Notes: generated from the sequence alone by a model not told the origin. A stretch of 29,138 nt of DNA from Planctomycetota bacterium (GCA_021160625.1 JAGHCE010000066.1:1-29138); one strand, 5' to 3'. Shown: positions 16,018 through 25,400, counted from the stretch's first letter. Translations and numbers: made by a program.

Positions 16018-16674
16018 TCATTCCCCCTGCATCTTCGCGCGCACGATCTCTTCAAGCCAGCACAGCGTCTCATCACTCGTCCAGCCGGTCGAATTGACCT
16101 CCACGGCGTCCTTATGCTTCTTGAGAGGCGCCACTGGGCGGGTTATGTCGGCCCGGTCGCGCCTGCGGAGGTCGGCCAGGACCGTTTCGTAATCCTCGTC
16201 GGCGCCCCTTGCGCAGAGTTCCTCCCAGCGCCTGCGCGCCCGCTCCTCGGGCGAAGCCGTCAGGAAAATCTTCACATCGGCGTTCGGGAAAACGACCGTG
16301 GCCATATCCCGCCCCGCGACCACGATGTTCGCGCCTTCGGCCGTGGCGCGCGCCAAGGTGTTCACAAACTCCCTCACGTCCGGATTGCCGGCAAAGGGTT
16401 TCACGTTTCTCGTGATCTCTGGAAGGGCGATTTCCTCCGTAACGTCCCGCCCGTCGACGAAGGCGCGTTCCGTGTCTATGCGGATGTCCGCCCGCGCCAG
16501 CATCCCGGCGACCCCGCCGCGGTCCGCGGCGTCCACGCCGCTTCGGGCCGCCAGCACAGTCACGGCGCGATATATCATACCGGTGTCAAGGTGGCGGAAG
16601 CCGAGCGCCCTGGCCAGGTTCTTCGCCGCGGTGGACTTGCCGCTGGCAACGGGCCCGTCGATTGCAACTATCAT
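16018..16674 (-). CDS. cmk: Cytidylate kinase
   Basis: The gene encodes 218 residues with a GGAAG ribosome site. P-loop GPVASGKST is at 7-15. Further family marks are LDTGMIYRA, the NMP-binding insertion (DVTEEIALPEI, RNVKPFAGNPDVR), the VVAGRDMATVVFPNADVKIFL segment and RRRDRADITRPVAPLKKHKDAVEV. It phosphorylates CMP and dCMP. It is the first gene of the cmk-plsC-ispH-rpsA run and has a good sigma-70 promoter 47 bases upstream. Confidence 0.96.
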   Translation of the reverse strand: MIVAIDGPVASGKSTAAKNLARALGFRHLDTGMIYRAVTVLAARSGVDAADRGGVAGMLARADIRIDTERAFVDGRDVTEEIALPEITRNVKPFAGNPDVREFVNTLARATAEGANIVVAGRDMATVVFPNADVKIFLTASPEERARRRWEELCARGADEDYETVLADLRRRDRADITRPVAPLKKHKDAVEVNSTGWTSDETLCWLEEIVRAKMQGE

Positions 16675-16727
16675 TCGTATTCTTCCGTATTTTTCGCCTT
16701 CCGGATGCGGAGTTAACCTGCGGCGAG

Positions 16728-16756
16728 ATTATATCTGTGGGCTTGCCGGCCGTCAA
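16728..16756 (-). promoter_or_regulatory. Sigma-70 promoter of cmk operon
   Basis: On the minus strand TTGACG (16751-16756), a 17-base spacer and a perfect TATAAT (16728-16733) lie about 55 bases before the cmk start. The palindromic repeat cluster begins only about five bases beyond the -35 element. Confidence 0.75.
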
Positions 16757-16761
16757 CGCGC

Positions 16762-17122
16762 GGGAGGAGGGAGGGCTTCGCCCCCTCTTTGCTATGGGGG
16801 CCACGGACGCTGTCCGAGGCAGCCAACTGACCTTCCGGAGGGCTATGTGGCACTCTAATGTAGGGTGCGGCTTGCCGCACGCGGATGGATGCGGCAATCA
16901 ACTGACCTTCCGCGGGCGAGGTGTGCCTCGCCCCTACGTATGATATGTGTGCCACGGCGGGTCTTGCCCCGCCGTGCGGATTATATTCCGCATGCGGTAA
17001 GCCAATAGGTAGGGCGGACATTCTTGTCTGCCATCATCTATTCCGCGCGCGGCAAGTTTACCCGCCGTAGAGGGCCGCGCTCTACGCATCTGCACGGCCG
17101 GACAAGACCCGCCGTGGCACAC
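16762..17122 (+). repeat. Large palindromic repeat cluster between cmk and glnA
   Basis: Modules in order: GGGCTTCGCCCC; GCTATGGGGGCC with a CGGAC-GCT-GTCCG hairpin; linker AACTGACCTTCCG; GCTATGTGGCACT...GTAGGGTGCGG-CTTG-CCGCAC; a second linker; GGGCGAGG/CCTCGCCC palindrome; GTGTGCCACGGCGGG...CCCGCCGTGCGGAT; GTAGGGCGGACATTCTTGTCTGCC; AAGTTTACCCGCCGTAGAGGG. It is bounded in its right half by a perfect 20-base inverted repeat (16947-16966 and 17103-17122). No gene is seen in 16675-17247. Confidence 0.85.
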
Positions 17123-17247
17123 ACGCGCGCTCCTGGGCGCTTTTTGTTACCGGGATTTAACGGTCTTGAAACACTCCTGAAACAATAGGGTGTATCATTT
17201 CGCGCTGTTTTCTGATTTGCAATGGCAAGAATGCCGGGGAGGTAATG

Positions 17248-18600
17248 ATGCAGGGATCGACAAGCGGGGACAAGACCAAGAACGCCGAGTATGTCCTCAA
17301 GACGGCAAGCGATATGAACGTGCGCTTCATCAGGCTGTGGTTCACGGACGTCTTGGGGACGCTCAAGAGCTTCGCCATTACGACTGACGAACTGGAAGGG
17401 GCACTGGCGGAGGGGATGGGTTTTGACGGTTCGTCGATAGCCGGGTTCGCGCGGATCGAGGAAAGCGATATGATGGCGCACCCGGACCCCTCGACCTTCC
17501 AGGTTTTGCCGTGGAGGCCGAAGGAACGTGGTGCCGTCGCGCGGATGATCTGCGATATCAAGAAGCCCGACGGCTCACCTTTCGAGGGTGATCCGCGCTA
17601 CGTCCTCAAGCGCAACCTCGAAAAGGCTGCCAAGCTCGGGTACACCTTTTACATCGGCCCGGAACTGGAGTACTTCTACTTCAAGGGCCACAACGGAACT
17701 GAGATTCTCGATGAGGGCGGATACTTCGACCTCACGCAGCTCGACGCCGGCAGTGACCTGCGCAGGGACACCGTGCTGACGCTGGAAGAGATGGGGATTC
17801 CCGTGGAATACTCGCACCACGAAGTCGCACCCAGCCAGCACGAGATCGACCTGCGCTACGCCGACGCCCTCACGATGGCTGACACGGCGATGACCCACAG
17901 GCTGGTGGTAAAAGAGGTCGCGCAGATGCACGGCGTGTACGCGACCTTTATGCCGAAGCCGATCTTCGGCGAAAACGGATCGGGTATGCACATCCACCAG
18001 TCACTCTTTACGGGTGACCGCAACGCCTTCTTCGACCCCCACGACCAGCACAACCTCTCCAAGATCGCCAAGCATTATATCGCCGGGCTGATCACACACG
18101 CCCGCGAGATTATCGCCGTCACGAACCAGTGGGTCAATTCCTACAAGCGGTTGGTCCCCGGCTACGAGGCGCCCGTGTACATCTCGTGGGCGCGCAGGAA
18201 CCGCTCCGCTATGATCCGTGTCCCCGAGTACAAGCCGGGCAAGGAAAAAGCCACGCGCGCTGAGTTCCGCGCGCCCGACCCTGCCTGCAACCCGTACCTG
18301 GCGTTCTCCGTGATGCTGGCCGCCGGCCTAAAGGGTATCGAGCAAGAATATGAGTGCCCCGCACCCGTCGAGGAGAATATCTACGAGATGACCCTCGAAG
18401 ATCGCAGGAAGGTCGGCATCAACACGCTGCCAGGCAACCTCTACGAGGCCATCACCGAAGTGGAAAATTCCGAGCTCGTCAGGGAGGCCCTCGGCGACCA
18501 TATCTTCGAAAAGTTCATCGCCAATAAGAAGATCGAATGGGACAGGTACAGAACGGCCGTGACCGAGTGGGAGCTCGACAGCTACCTGGCCATATTGTAG
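17248..18600 (+). CDS. glnA: Glutamine synthetase, type I (alpha subtype)
   Basis: The gene encodes 450 residues from the second of two adjacent ATGs, which is five bases from GGGGAGG; the first ATG is only two bases away. The enzyme makes glutamine from glutamate, ammonia and ATP. Marks include EGMGFDGSSIAGF, the glutamate/ATP segment FIGP-type GPELEYF, EVAPSQHEIDLRY, the ATP signature KPIFGENGSGMHIHQS, ARRNRSAMIRVP and RAEFRAPDPACNPYLA. The NLYDLP-type adenylylation loop is replaced by TLPGNLYEAI, and length fits the GSI-alpha group of Gram-positives and archaea, which is controlled by feedback rather than adenylylation. It is monocistronic, flanked by repeat clusters. Confidence 0.95.
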   Translation: MQGSTSGDKTKNAEYVLKTASDMNVRFIRLWFTDVLGTLKSFAITTDELEGALAEGMGFDGSSIAGFARIEESDMMAHPDPSTFQVLPWRPKERGAVARMICDIKKPDGSPFEGDPRYVLKRNLEKAAKLGYTFYIGPELEYFYFKGHNGTEILDEGGYFDLTQLDAGSDLRRDTVLTLEEMGIPVEYSHHEVAPSQHEIDLRYADALTMADTAMTHRLVVKEVAQMHGVYATFMPKPIFGENGSGMHIHQSLFTGDRNAFFDPHDQHNLSKIAKHYIAGLITHAREIIAVTNQWVNSYKRLVPGYEAPVYISWARRNRSAMIRVPEYKPGKEKATRAEFRAPDPACNPYLAFSVMLAAGLKGIEQEYECPAPVEENIYEMTLEDRRKVGINTLPGNLYEAITEVENSELVREALGDHIFEKFIANKKIEWDRYRTAVTEWELDSYLAIL

Positions 18601-18656
18601 GCCGCACCAACGGCGGTACCCGGAGAAACGGGCGCAGTAAAACCGGACGCACGCGC

Positions 18657-19030
18657 GGGGGGGGGAGGTCTTCGCCCCCTTCCTGCTACGGGGGCCACGG
18701 GCGTTGCCCGTGGCAGTCAACTGGCCTTCCGCGCACGCCAGCCAACAAGTAGGGTGGACATTCTTGTCCGCCGGCATTTATTCCGCGTGCGCTACGAGCA
18801 ATATGTGTGCCATGGCGGGGCTTGCCCCGCCGTGCGGATCATAATTCCGCGCACGCCAGCCAACAAGTAGGGTGGACATTCTTGTCCGCCGGCATTTATT
18901 CCGTGTGCGCTACGAGCGCACCCTACACAACGATGTGGGGGGCTTCGCCCCCTTCCTGCTACGGGGGCCACGGGCGTTGCCCGTGGCAGTCAACTGACCT
19001 TCCGCGGGCGAGGCAGCTGCCTCGCCCTTA
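18657..19030 (+). repeat. Composite palindromic repeat array with internal direct duplications
   Basis: This array fills most of the 560-base gap after glnA. A 64-base segment at 18670-18733 recurs at 18943-19006 with one mismatch. A 73-base segment at 18727-18799 recurs at 18845-18917 with one mismatch, spacing 118. Between them is GTGTGCCATGGCGGGGCTTGCC. Hairpins include CCACGGGC-GTT-GCCCGTGG (twice) and a perfect 22-base palindrome at 19006-19027. No gene is seen in the gap. Confidence 0.9.
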
Positions 19031-19091
19031 TCCTTCATTCCAGATGTTCACCAGTTGTGTGTGGCACCATCGCATCCCGATGAAACCGCTA

Positions 19092-19120
19092 TTGACCTCA
19101 CCAGGGGCGGGAAATATCAT
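19092..19120 (+). promoter_or_regulatory. Sigma-70 promoter of the Gfo/Idh gene
   Basis: TTGACC (19092-19097), a 17-base spacer and TATCAT (19115-19120) lie about 45 bases upstream of the start codon, just past the end of the repeat array. Confidence 0.65.
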
Positions 19121-19164
19121 TGGTCGGTGTTTTCAAGCCGGTATGCATTGGAAGGAGAAATCGA

Positions 19165-20280
19165 ATGGAAAAGGTTCGCGTTGCAATCGTGGGAAGCGAA
19201 TTCGCCGCAGGGCTCCACGTACGGGCCCTCAAACGGTGCCCCTATGCCGAGGTAGTCGCCGCCTGCAGCATCGACGCGCCGAGTCTCAAGCGCTTCGTGA
19301 AGGCCAACAACATCCCCAACAAGTACGACGACTACAACAAGATGTTCGCGCGGGACGACGTGGACCTCGTGAGCCTGTGCGTGCCCAATTTCCTTCACAA
19401 GCAGGTGGGCATAGCGGCGTTGGCGGCCGGCAAGCATATCATCTGCGAAAAGCCCCTGGCCACCACCATTGCTGATGCGAAGGCCCTGATACGTGCGGCA
19501 CAGAAGTACGGCCGGAAACTGATGTACGCCGAGGACTGGCTAAATGCCCCCGCAATCCTGCGCGCAAAGGAGATAATCGACCAGGGCGGCATAGGCGACG
19601 TTCTCTACATCAAGGCCAAGGAGACACACAACGGCTCTCACAGCATATACGCGCAGAGAAAGGAATACTGCGGCGGCGGCGCGATGATCCACCTCGGCAT
19701 TCACCCGATGGCCTTCATCCGGTGGCTTGCTGGAAGTGAAATCGTCGAGGTGGCCGGGATGTGCACCGGCGGCGGCCAAAAGAACTTCTTCCACAAGAAG
19801 TACGGCGGCGAGGACTGGTCAGCGGCCTTGGTCACCCTGAAAAACGGCATTCGCGGCTTCGTTGAGGTCAACTATATCACCCACGGCGGTATGGACGACG
19901 TCATGGAGATATGCGGCACCAAGGGGGTTATGAAAATCGATATGACGTTCGGGAGCCCGATGCGCGTGTACAGCCAGCCCGGCTTCGAGTACGCAATCGA
20001 AAAGGCCGAAACAAGCAAAGGCTGGACGAGGCCTGCGGTCGACGAGGAGGCCAACCTCGGCTACGTCAGCGAAATAGCGCATTTCATAGACTGCGTGCGG
20101 TTCGACAGGGAGCCTGGCTTCGGTATGCGCGCCGAGGACGGCGCGGCCGTCCTGCAGGCGACGCTTGCAGTCTATGAGTCCGCCGCGAAGGGGAAAACCA
20201 TCAAGCTCAAACCGCTCTTCGGCAAGACCGCCGGGAAGACCAGGCCGAAGGCTAAAAAAGCCCAGGCCCGCAAGCGCTGA
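19165..20280 (+). CDS. Gfo/Idh/MocA family oxidoreductase
   Basis: The gene encodes 371 residues from MEKVRVAIVG, with AAGGAG upstream. The N-terminal Rossmann domain has a modified nucleotide loop (VGSEFAAG instead of GxGxxG), DLVSLCVPNFLHK and the catalytic-lysine motif EKPL at 95-98. The C-terminal alpha/beta domain carries GGGAMIHLGIHPM, the usual place of the active-site His. The last 20 residues are a Lys/Arg-rich tail. Members oxidise or reduce sugars, inositols or related compounds with NAD(P), but the substrate cannot be read from sequence. It faces a GH106-like glycosidase, so a carbohydrate role is plausible. Confidence 0.88.
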   Translation: MEKVRVAIVGSEFAAGLHVRALKRCPYAEVVAACSIDAPSLKRFVKANNIPNKYDDYNKMFARDDVDLVSLCVPNFLHKQVGIAALAAGKHIICEKPLATTIADAKALIRAAQKYGRKLMYAEDWLNAPAILRAKEIIDQGGIGDVLYIKAKETHNGSHSIYAQRKEYCGGGAMIHLGIHPMAFIRWLAGSEIVEVAGMCTGGGQKNFFHKKYGGEDWSAALVTLKNGIRGFVEVNYITHGGMDDVMEICGTKGVMKIDMTFGSPMRVYSQPGFEYAIEKAETSKGWTRPAVDEEANLGYVSEIAHFIDCVRFDREPGFGMRAEDGAAVLQATLAVYESAAKGKTIKLKPLFGKTAGKTRPKAKKAQARKR

Positions 20281-20290
20281 ACATCCAAAC

Positions 20291-20541
20291 CGGGAGGGCT
20301 TCGCCCCCCTTTTGCTAAGGAGCCCGGCACGTTGTGCCGGGAATCCACTGACCTTCCGAAAGCTTATGCGGCACTGGTGGCTTTGTAGGGCGCGCCTTGG
20401 CGCGCGCGGAGGGCTTCGCCCCCTTTTTGCTACGGGGGCCACGGGCGTTGCCCGAGGCAATCAACCGGCCTTCCGAAAGCTTATGCGGCATTGGTGGCTT
20501 TGTAGGGCGCGCCTTGGCGCACGGGAGGGCGTCACCCCCCC
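20291..20541 (+). repeat. Tandem palindromic repeat array, about 117-base unit
   Basis: It fills the gap between two convergent genes. Two full units and a partial third begin with GGGAGGGCTTCGCC-like sequence at 20292, 20408 and 20523. The segment 20352-20403 recurs at 20469-20520 with one mismatch. Hairpins include CCCGGCAC-GTT-GTGCCGGG (20323-20341) and GCGCGCC-TT-GGCGCGC (20390-20405). The array stops one base before the hydrolase stop codon. Confidence 0.9.
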
Positions 20542-23469
20542 TTAGCTTATGTGCAGGGAGATTCCTTCTGCGCCGAATGTCTGGAAGCGATATTCGTCGC
20601 TCCAGCACTTCCGGTCGACGAACGATCCCGGCGAGACCCACGAGAGTTCCGGACCCTCGAAGTGGTGCGGGCCCAGGAGGTTTCGCAGCGTGCTGTAAAG
20701 GCGCAGGACCAGGCTGTTTTTCCCCTTGCGCAGGCCCTTGAGATCAACCTCGTAAGGCGGGTAGAGAAGCTCGCCTTGGAGGCGGCCGTTCACGATGACG
20801 TCGGCGGCACCGGCGCGCAGTTGGTTCAAAGCGAGCTTCGCCGAAGCGGGCTTGCGCGCAAGTACCACCTCCTTTTCAAGCTCCACTACACCGGCGAAAA
20901 ACGGCAGGCTGCCGGCCGTGATGTCTTCGAGGCGAACCTCTTTCGGCGCTGCGCTTATAACGAATCCTTCCCCGCGCCGACTCACGCCGAAGCGGCCCAC
21001 CACGTAGGCGCTTTCGAGCTCGAAATCCCGCCCTATACGGCTGCGAACTTCGAGCACGTTATGCCCCTGGCGGACCAAACCCGTAACGTCCACGCGGCGG
21101 AAGGCCTTGTCGACGAAGTAGGAGACCTCGCCGGATTTGCGCCGAGGGGCGACACTGGCGCCGTTGAAAAGCATCGTCCACGACTCGGCACGTTCGAGCG
21201 CTATGTAGACGGGCCCCTTGGGTACGCGCTCGACCTCGAACTCGTACCTTGCGCGTGCCACGGTGCCGGCGGCTTCGAGGTCATCGCGTGCAAAAAGGAC
21301 GTAGCGAGGCTGTGTCCACCCGTAGGAGGGGCTCGGGATGCGCACGTGGTCGAGGGTAAGGGCGTTCTCGCTAATCTTTTTCACCTTCCACGTGCCGCCC
21401 AAGTTGATGCTTCGCCTGCCGGGGGAGGGGGTCTTTTTCGGTGCGTGGTAGGCTTTCTGTCCGATGACGAAGAGCGCGCTTTCGGCCTCGGCGAGGTCCA
21501 CGGTGAAATTCAACTGCCCCTTTGCCCGCCGTGCGGTAACGGCAGAAATATTGCCGGAGGAAAGGTCGAGCCGCCCTGCGAATTTCGCCTTCCCCACAAG
21601 GCTCACCTCGGCCGTGGCGGCCTTGTCATAATCGGTGTTTGCAACAAAGAGCACTTCCTCGTCGCCGATGTCGCGCAGGTGGTAGAGTACCTTTGAGGCG
21701 TTGCGGCCGGTAATCTCCACCGGCGCCGCAGACACGCTGCGCACGCTCTGCACAAGCCCGGCAAGCTTCACGACGGGCGCTCCGGCAAGGGCCTTCCTCA
21801 GGATCGACGTGCCGCTTCGCGAACCGTCGACAAGGAGGGGCCGCCGGCCGACGACGATTACCTTGCCGCCTGCTGCGGAAAATTCGCCGAGGAGGCGTGC
21901 CGTCTCGTAACGAAGCGTGAGGCACTCCGGTACCACGACCACGCTGTAGCGGGCCTGGCCCACCTTGAAGGCGGACCCGTCAAGGGAGCCGTACTTGGCC
22001 AGGAGCGACTCGTCCCCGAAGTGAAAGTCTATATGCCCGGCAAGCAGCGTATCCACCAGCGCCGCGAAGGGCTTGTCGAGTTTTTCCACTGCCGCCTCGT
22101 CTAGCGGCGTCTTGACACACCAGCCGCTTTCGACCGGGTGCACCGCCAGGACGTCAACGACGCGCTTGCCCCGGCTCAAAAGGTACGAGAGAGTGGCGTT
22201 GCGGTCGCTCAGGGTCTTTGACTTCCTCCAGTGCGGCTGCTGGGAAGAGATGGTCGGCGGGAAGTCGCGCTTTCTCCTGCCCTGCATCGAGTAGAGCCAC
22301 AGGTGCGGGTTCAGGAGGTTGATGCCCAGCGCCAGGTGCCAGTCGGCGATCCACTTGCGGCCCTTGAGGTTGAAGTCCTGCCCGGAGCAGCCGTAGAGCT
22401 CCGAAAGGGCACGCTTCTTGCCGAGCTGGTCAGCCACGGAGGAAACCTGCTTGGCGGTCGTCGGGCTTTCGATGTTGCGGTCGAGATGATCCATCCCCGG
22501 TATCTGCATATACTCGTAGTGCGGCATAGCGGCGCCGATCCAGCGTGTCTGTCCTGAAATCCTGTCCTCGGCCATCATATGCCCGGTAAGCGCCAGAGAG
22601 TTTTCCTCACACCAGTCGTAGAGCTGCTTCATATAGCCCTCTACGAACATCTCCGTGACCGTACGGTAAAAGTCGTATCTCGCTTTGTGGAAATCTCCGC
22701 AGGGCAGGAAAAGCGACAAGACATGGGGGATGATGTCGTAGCCTCGGCGATCTTTGAAAACGCGCGGGAGGCTCGGCGTCCAGGGCAGAGCCGGCCAGGG
22801 ACTGCTGGAAAGCCGCGGCAGCGAGGGCTCGTCGGTAAATATGGCGGGGATCGTCTTGCCGAAGTCCTTACCGACCGCGGCCTTGTACTTCTCGTGCGTC
22901 TGGGCGATGAACTCCCTGGTCACGTCGGGGTCGAGGAGATCCACGTAGGACGAGCCCAGGAACCATTCATCCCCGAGGCCCATCGTGTACTGGTAGAGAT
23001 GGTAGGTGGTACCGGGGCCTTTGCCCGTATCGGCAGCGCAATCCTCCGGCAGACGAACTGCCTTGCCGCCGGAGCTTATGCGGAAAGAGGCAATCGGTTT
23101 GAAGCGGGGCCCCTTTTCGAGCACGTTTTCCGAAAGGATAAGCCACTTGCCGCGATACTTCGCACCTTTTTTTGGCACTGCCCCTCCGGCAAAGCCCGAC
23201 GGCCAGCGGTTCTCGTCGTAGAGGTAGGCGCACATCTTGAGCTTCTTCGCATGCGCGACAGAGGTCCTTACAACCTCCATCCACTTTTTTCCCATATACT
23301 CCGTGACGAGGCCCGGACGCGCATGCATAAAAAAGCCGCCCCAGCCGCCGGCGGCCATCTCGTCAATCTGGCGGCGGGCCTCCGCAGCATCGAGCACGCC
23401 GTTCCACGACCAGAAAGGCGCCTCGCGGTAAAAACTTCCTTTCTCGCGTCCTTTCATTGAAGCGGGCAT
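20542..23469 (-). CDS. Glycoside hydrolase, GH106-like (alpha-L-rhamnosidase related)
   Basis: The gene encodes 975 residues with GGAGGG seven bases before the ATG. The N-terminal catalytic region (about 15-440) opens with APFWSWNGVLDAAEARRQIDEM and GGFFMHARPGLVTEYM, typical of GH106 and its unclassified relatives. TDEPSLPR and SELYGCSGQDF are likely active-site segments. A flavodoxin-like middle part (about 440-600, YSVVVVPECLTLRYETARLLGEF, GGKVIVVGRRP) is followed by beta-sandwich sugar-binding domains (about 680-975, NLGGTWKVK, YIALERAESWTMLFNG). No signal peptide is visible, so it would act in the cytoplasm on imported oligosaccharides. The exact sugar is not known. Confidence 0.82.
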   Translation of the reverse strand: MPASMKGREKGSFYREAPFWSWNGVLDAAEARRQIDEMAAGGWGGFFMHARPGLVTEYMGKKWMEVVRTSVAHAKKLKMCAYLYDENRWPSGFAGGAVPKKGAKYRGKWLILSENVLEKGPRFKPIASFRISSGGKAVRLPEDCAADTGKGPGTTYHLYQYTMGLGDEWFLGSSYVDLLDPDVTREFIAQTHEKYKAAVGKDFGKTIPAIFTDEPSLPRLSSSPWPALPWTPSLPRVFKDRRGYDIIPHVLSLFLPCGDFHKARYDFYRTVTEMFVEGYMKQLYDWCEENSLALTGHMMAEDRISGQTRWIGAAMPHYEYMQIPGMDHLDRNIESPTTAKQVSSVADQLGKKRALSELYGCSGQDFNLKGRKWIADWHLALGINLLNPHLWLYSMQGRRKRDFPPTISSQQPHWRKSKTLSDRNATLSYLLSRGKRVVDVLAVHPVESGWCVKTPLDEAAVEKLDKPFAALVDTLLAGHIDFHFGDESLLAKYGSLDGSAFKVGQARYSVVVVPECLTLRYETARLLGEFSAAGGKVIVVGRRPLLVDGSRSGTSILRKALAGAPVVKLAGLVQSVRSVSAAPVEITGRNASKVLYHLRDIGDEEVLFVANTDYDKAATAEVSLVGKAKFAGRLDLSSGNISAVTARRAKGQLNFTVDLAEAESALFVIGQKAYHAPKKTPSPGRRSINLGGTWKVKKISENALTLDHVRIPSPSYGWTQPRYVLFARDDLEAAGTVARARYEFEVERVPKGPVYIALERAESWTMLFNGASVAPRRKSGEVSYFVDKAFRRVDVTGLVRQGHNVLEVRSRIGRDFELESAYVVGRFGVSRRGEGFVISAAPKEVRLEDITAGSLPFFAGVVELEKEVVLARKPASAKLALNQLRAGAADVIVNGRLQGELLYPPYEVDLKGLRKGKNSLVLRLYSTLRNLLGPHHFEGPELSWVSPGSFVDRKCWSDEYRFQTFGAEGISLHIS

Positions 23470-23570
23470 ACAATTTCCCTCCAGTGTTCATACCTCGTCG
23501 GGGGCAAAAAAACACTTGCGGCAGCCGCCCGGCCGCTTTGCGTCTTCAATACATATTCTTACCCTTGGAC

Positions 23571-23599
23571 AGGCTAAACAGCCCCAGTGCCCCTGTCAA
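23571..23599 (-). promoter_or_regulatory. Candidate sigma-70 promoter of the GH106-like gene
   Basis: On the minus strand TTGACA (23594-23599), a 17-base spacer and TAGCCT (23571-23576) lie about 100 bases before the start codon. The -35 is perfect; the -10 matches only partly. Confidence 0.5.
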
Positions 23600-23650
23600 G
23601 TCTCTAAGTAACTCCAAGTGTAAGCAATCTGGTTGCCCGGTAGGATCGAG

Positions 23651-23781
23651 GCGTGTTTACCCGCCGTGGAGGCACGCCGCGCCCGCACAAGGCCAGACAA
23701 TATGGCGTGGGGGCGCTGGTTCATTTGCGCCTACAAGCAAGGCGCATAAAAAATATCGGGCGCGATAAATCGCGCCCCTAC
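23651..23781 (+). repeat. Degenerate palindromic repeat cluster
   Basis: It contains GGCGTG-TTTACCCGCCGTGGAGG-CACGCC, a relative of the AAGTTTACCCGCCGTAGAGG module, and a perfect GGGCGCGAT-AA-ATCGCGCCC hairpin (23758-23777) followed by CTAC. The segment between is diverged. The surrounding gap from 23470 to 23839 holds the hydrolase promoter and this cluster but no gene. Confidence 0.65.
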
Positions 23782-23839
23782 AGAGCCGCCTGCATATGAA
23801 AACGGATGAAACTACAGCAACCAAGGAATAAAAAAAGAG

Positions 23840-23912
23840 AGCCCACGGTGGGATTCGAACCCACAACCTGCGCATTACGAATGCGCCGCTCTACCGACTG
23901 AGCTACATGGGC
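23840..23912 (-). tRNA. tRNA-Thr (anticodon CGT)
   Basis: The 73-base sequence folds into a complete cloverleaf: acceptor GCCCATG/CGTGGGC, D-stem GCTC/GAGC, anticodon stem GCGCA/TGCGC with loop TTCGTAA (anticodon CGT, reading ACG), T-stem GTGGG/CCCAC with loop TTCGAAT. The discriminator is T and CCA is not encoded. A run of seven T follows four bases after the 3' end and may end transcription. Confidence 0.97.
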
Positions 23913-23959
23913 TTGGTTGCCGTTCTTGCAATATGGGCCAAACTGCCCGTGCAGCCAGA

Positions 23960-23988
23960 ATACTACCCACGGCCCCGGCCAAAGTCAA
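23960..23988 (-). promoter_or_regulatory. Sigma-70 promoter of tRNA-Thr
   Basis: On the minus strand TTGACT (23983-23988), a 17-base spacer and TAGTAT (23960-23965) lie about 48 bases before the tRNA 5' end. A repeat cluster starts seven bases beyond the -35. Confidence 0.75.
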
Positions 23989-23994
23989 GAACAC

Positions 23995-24120
23995 GGGGGG
24001 AGGGCTTCGCCCCCTTTTTGCTAAGGGGGCCGCAGACGTTGTCTGCGGCAAGCATCTGACCTTCCGCGGGCGAGACATTACCTCGCTACAACTGATGTGC
24101 CGTGCCGCGGCGCGTATTCC
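23995..24120 (+). repeat. Palindromic repeat cluster between divergent promoters
   Basis: It holds GGGGGGAGGGCTTCGCCCCC, GCTAAGGGGG, a perfect CCGCAGAC-GTT-GTCTGCGG hairpin (24030-24048), linker ATCTGACCTTCCGCGGGCGAG, and a tail TGTGCCGTGCCGCGGCGCGTATTCCGC. It exactly fills the space between the tRNA-Thr and trpB -35 elements. Confidence 0.85.
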
Positions 24121-24123
24121 GCA

Positions 24124-24151
24124 TTGTCTGCGGGGCGTAAGACTGTATAAT
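24124..24151 (+). promoter_or_regulatory. Sigma-70 promoter of trpBA
   Basis: TTGTCT (24124-24129), a 16-base spacer and a perfect TATAAT (24146-24151) lie about 43 bases before the trpB start. The leader is too short for a Trp-codon leader-peptide attenuator, and none is seen. Confidence 0.7.
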
Positions 24152-24194
24152 ACGTGTTTCGGCCTGGGACTTGTGTTAAGAAAGGCGGCAGCGA

Positions 24195-25400
<1,206 letters not shown>

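Noticed and set aside
17166..17198. TTGAAA with TATCAT as a standard glnA promoter
   Set aside because: The spacer is 21 bases, too long for a normal sigma-70 promoter; kept only as a possible activator-dependent site.
18657..20541. CRISPR array
   Set aside because: Units are about 117 bases, themselves palindromic and modular, with no short identical repeats separated by unique spacers, and no cas genes are present.
20165..20545. Reading frames through the repeat clusters, such as this 126-residue plus-strand frame
   Set aside because: They merely translate repeat modules twice over, lack ribosome sites and overlap the end of the real oxidoreductase gene.
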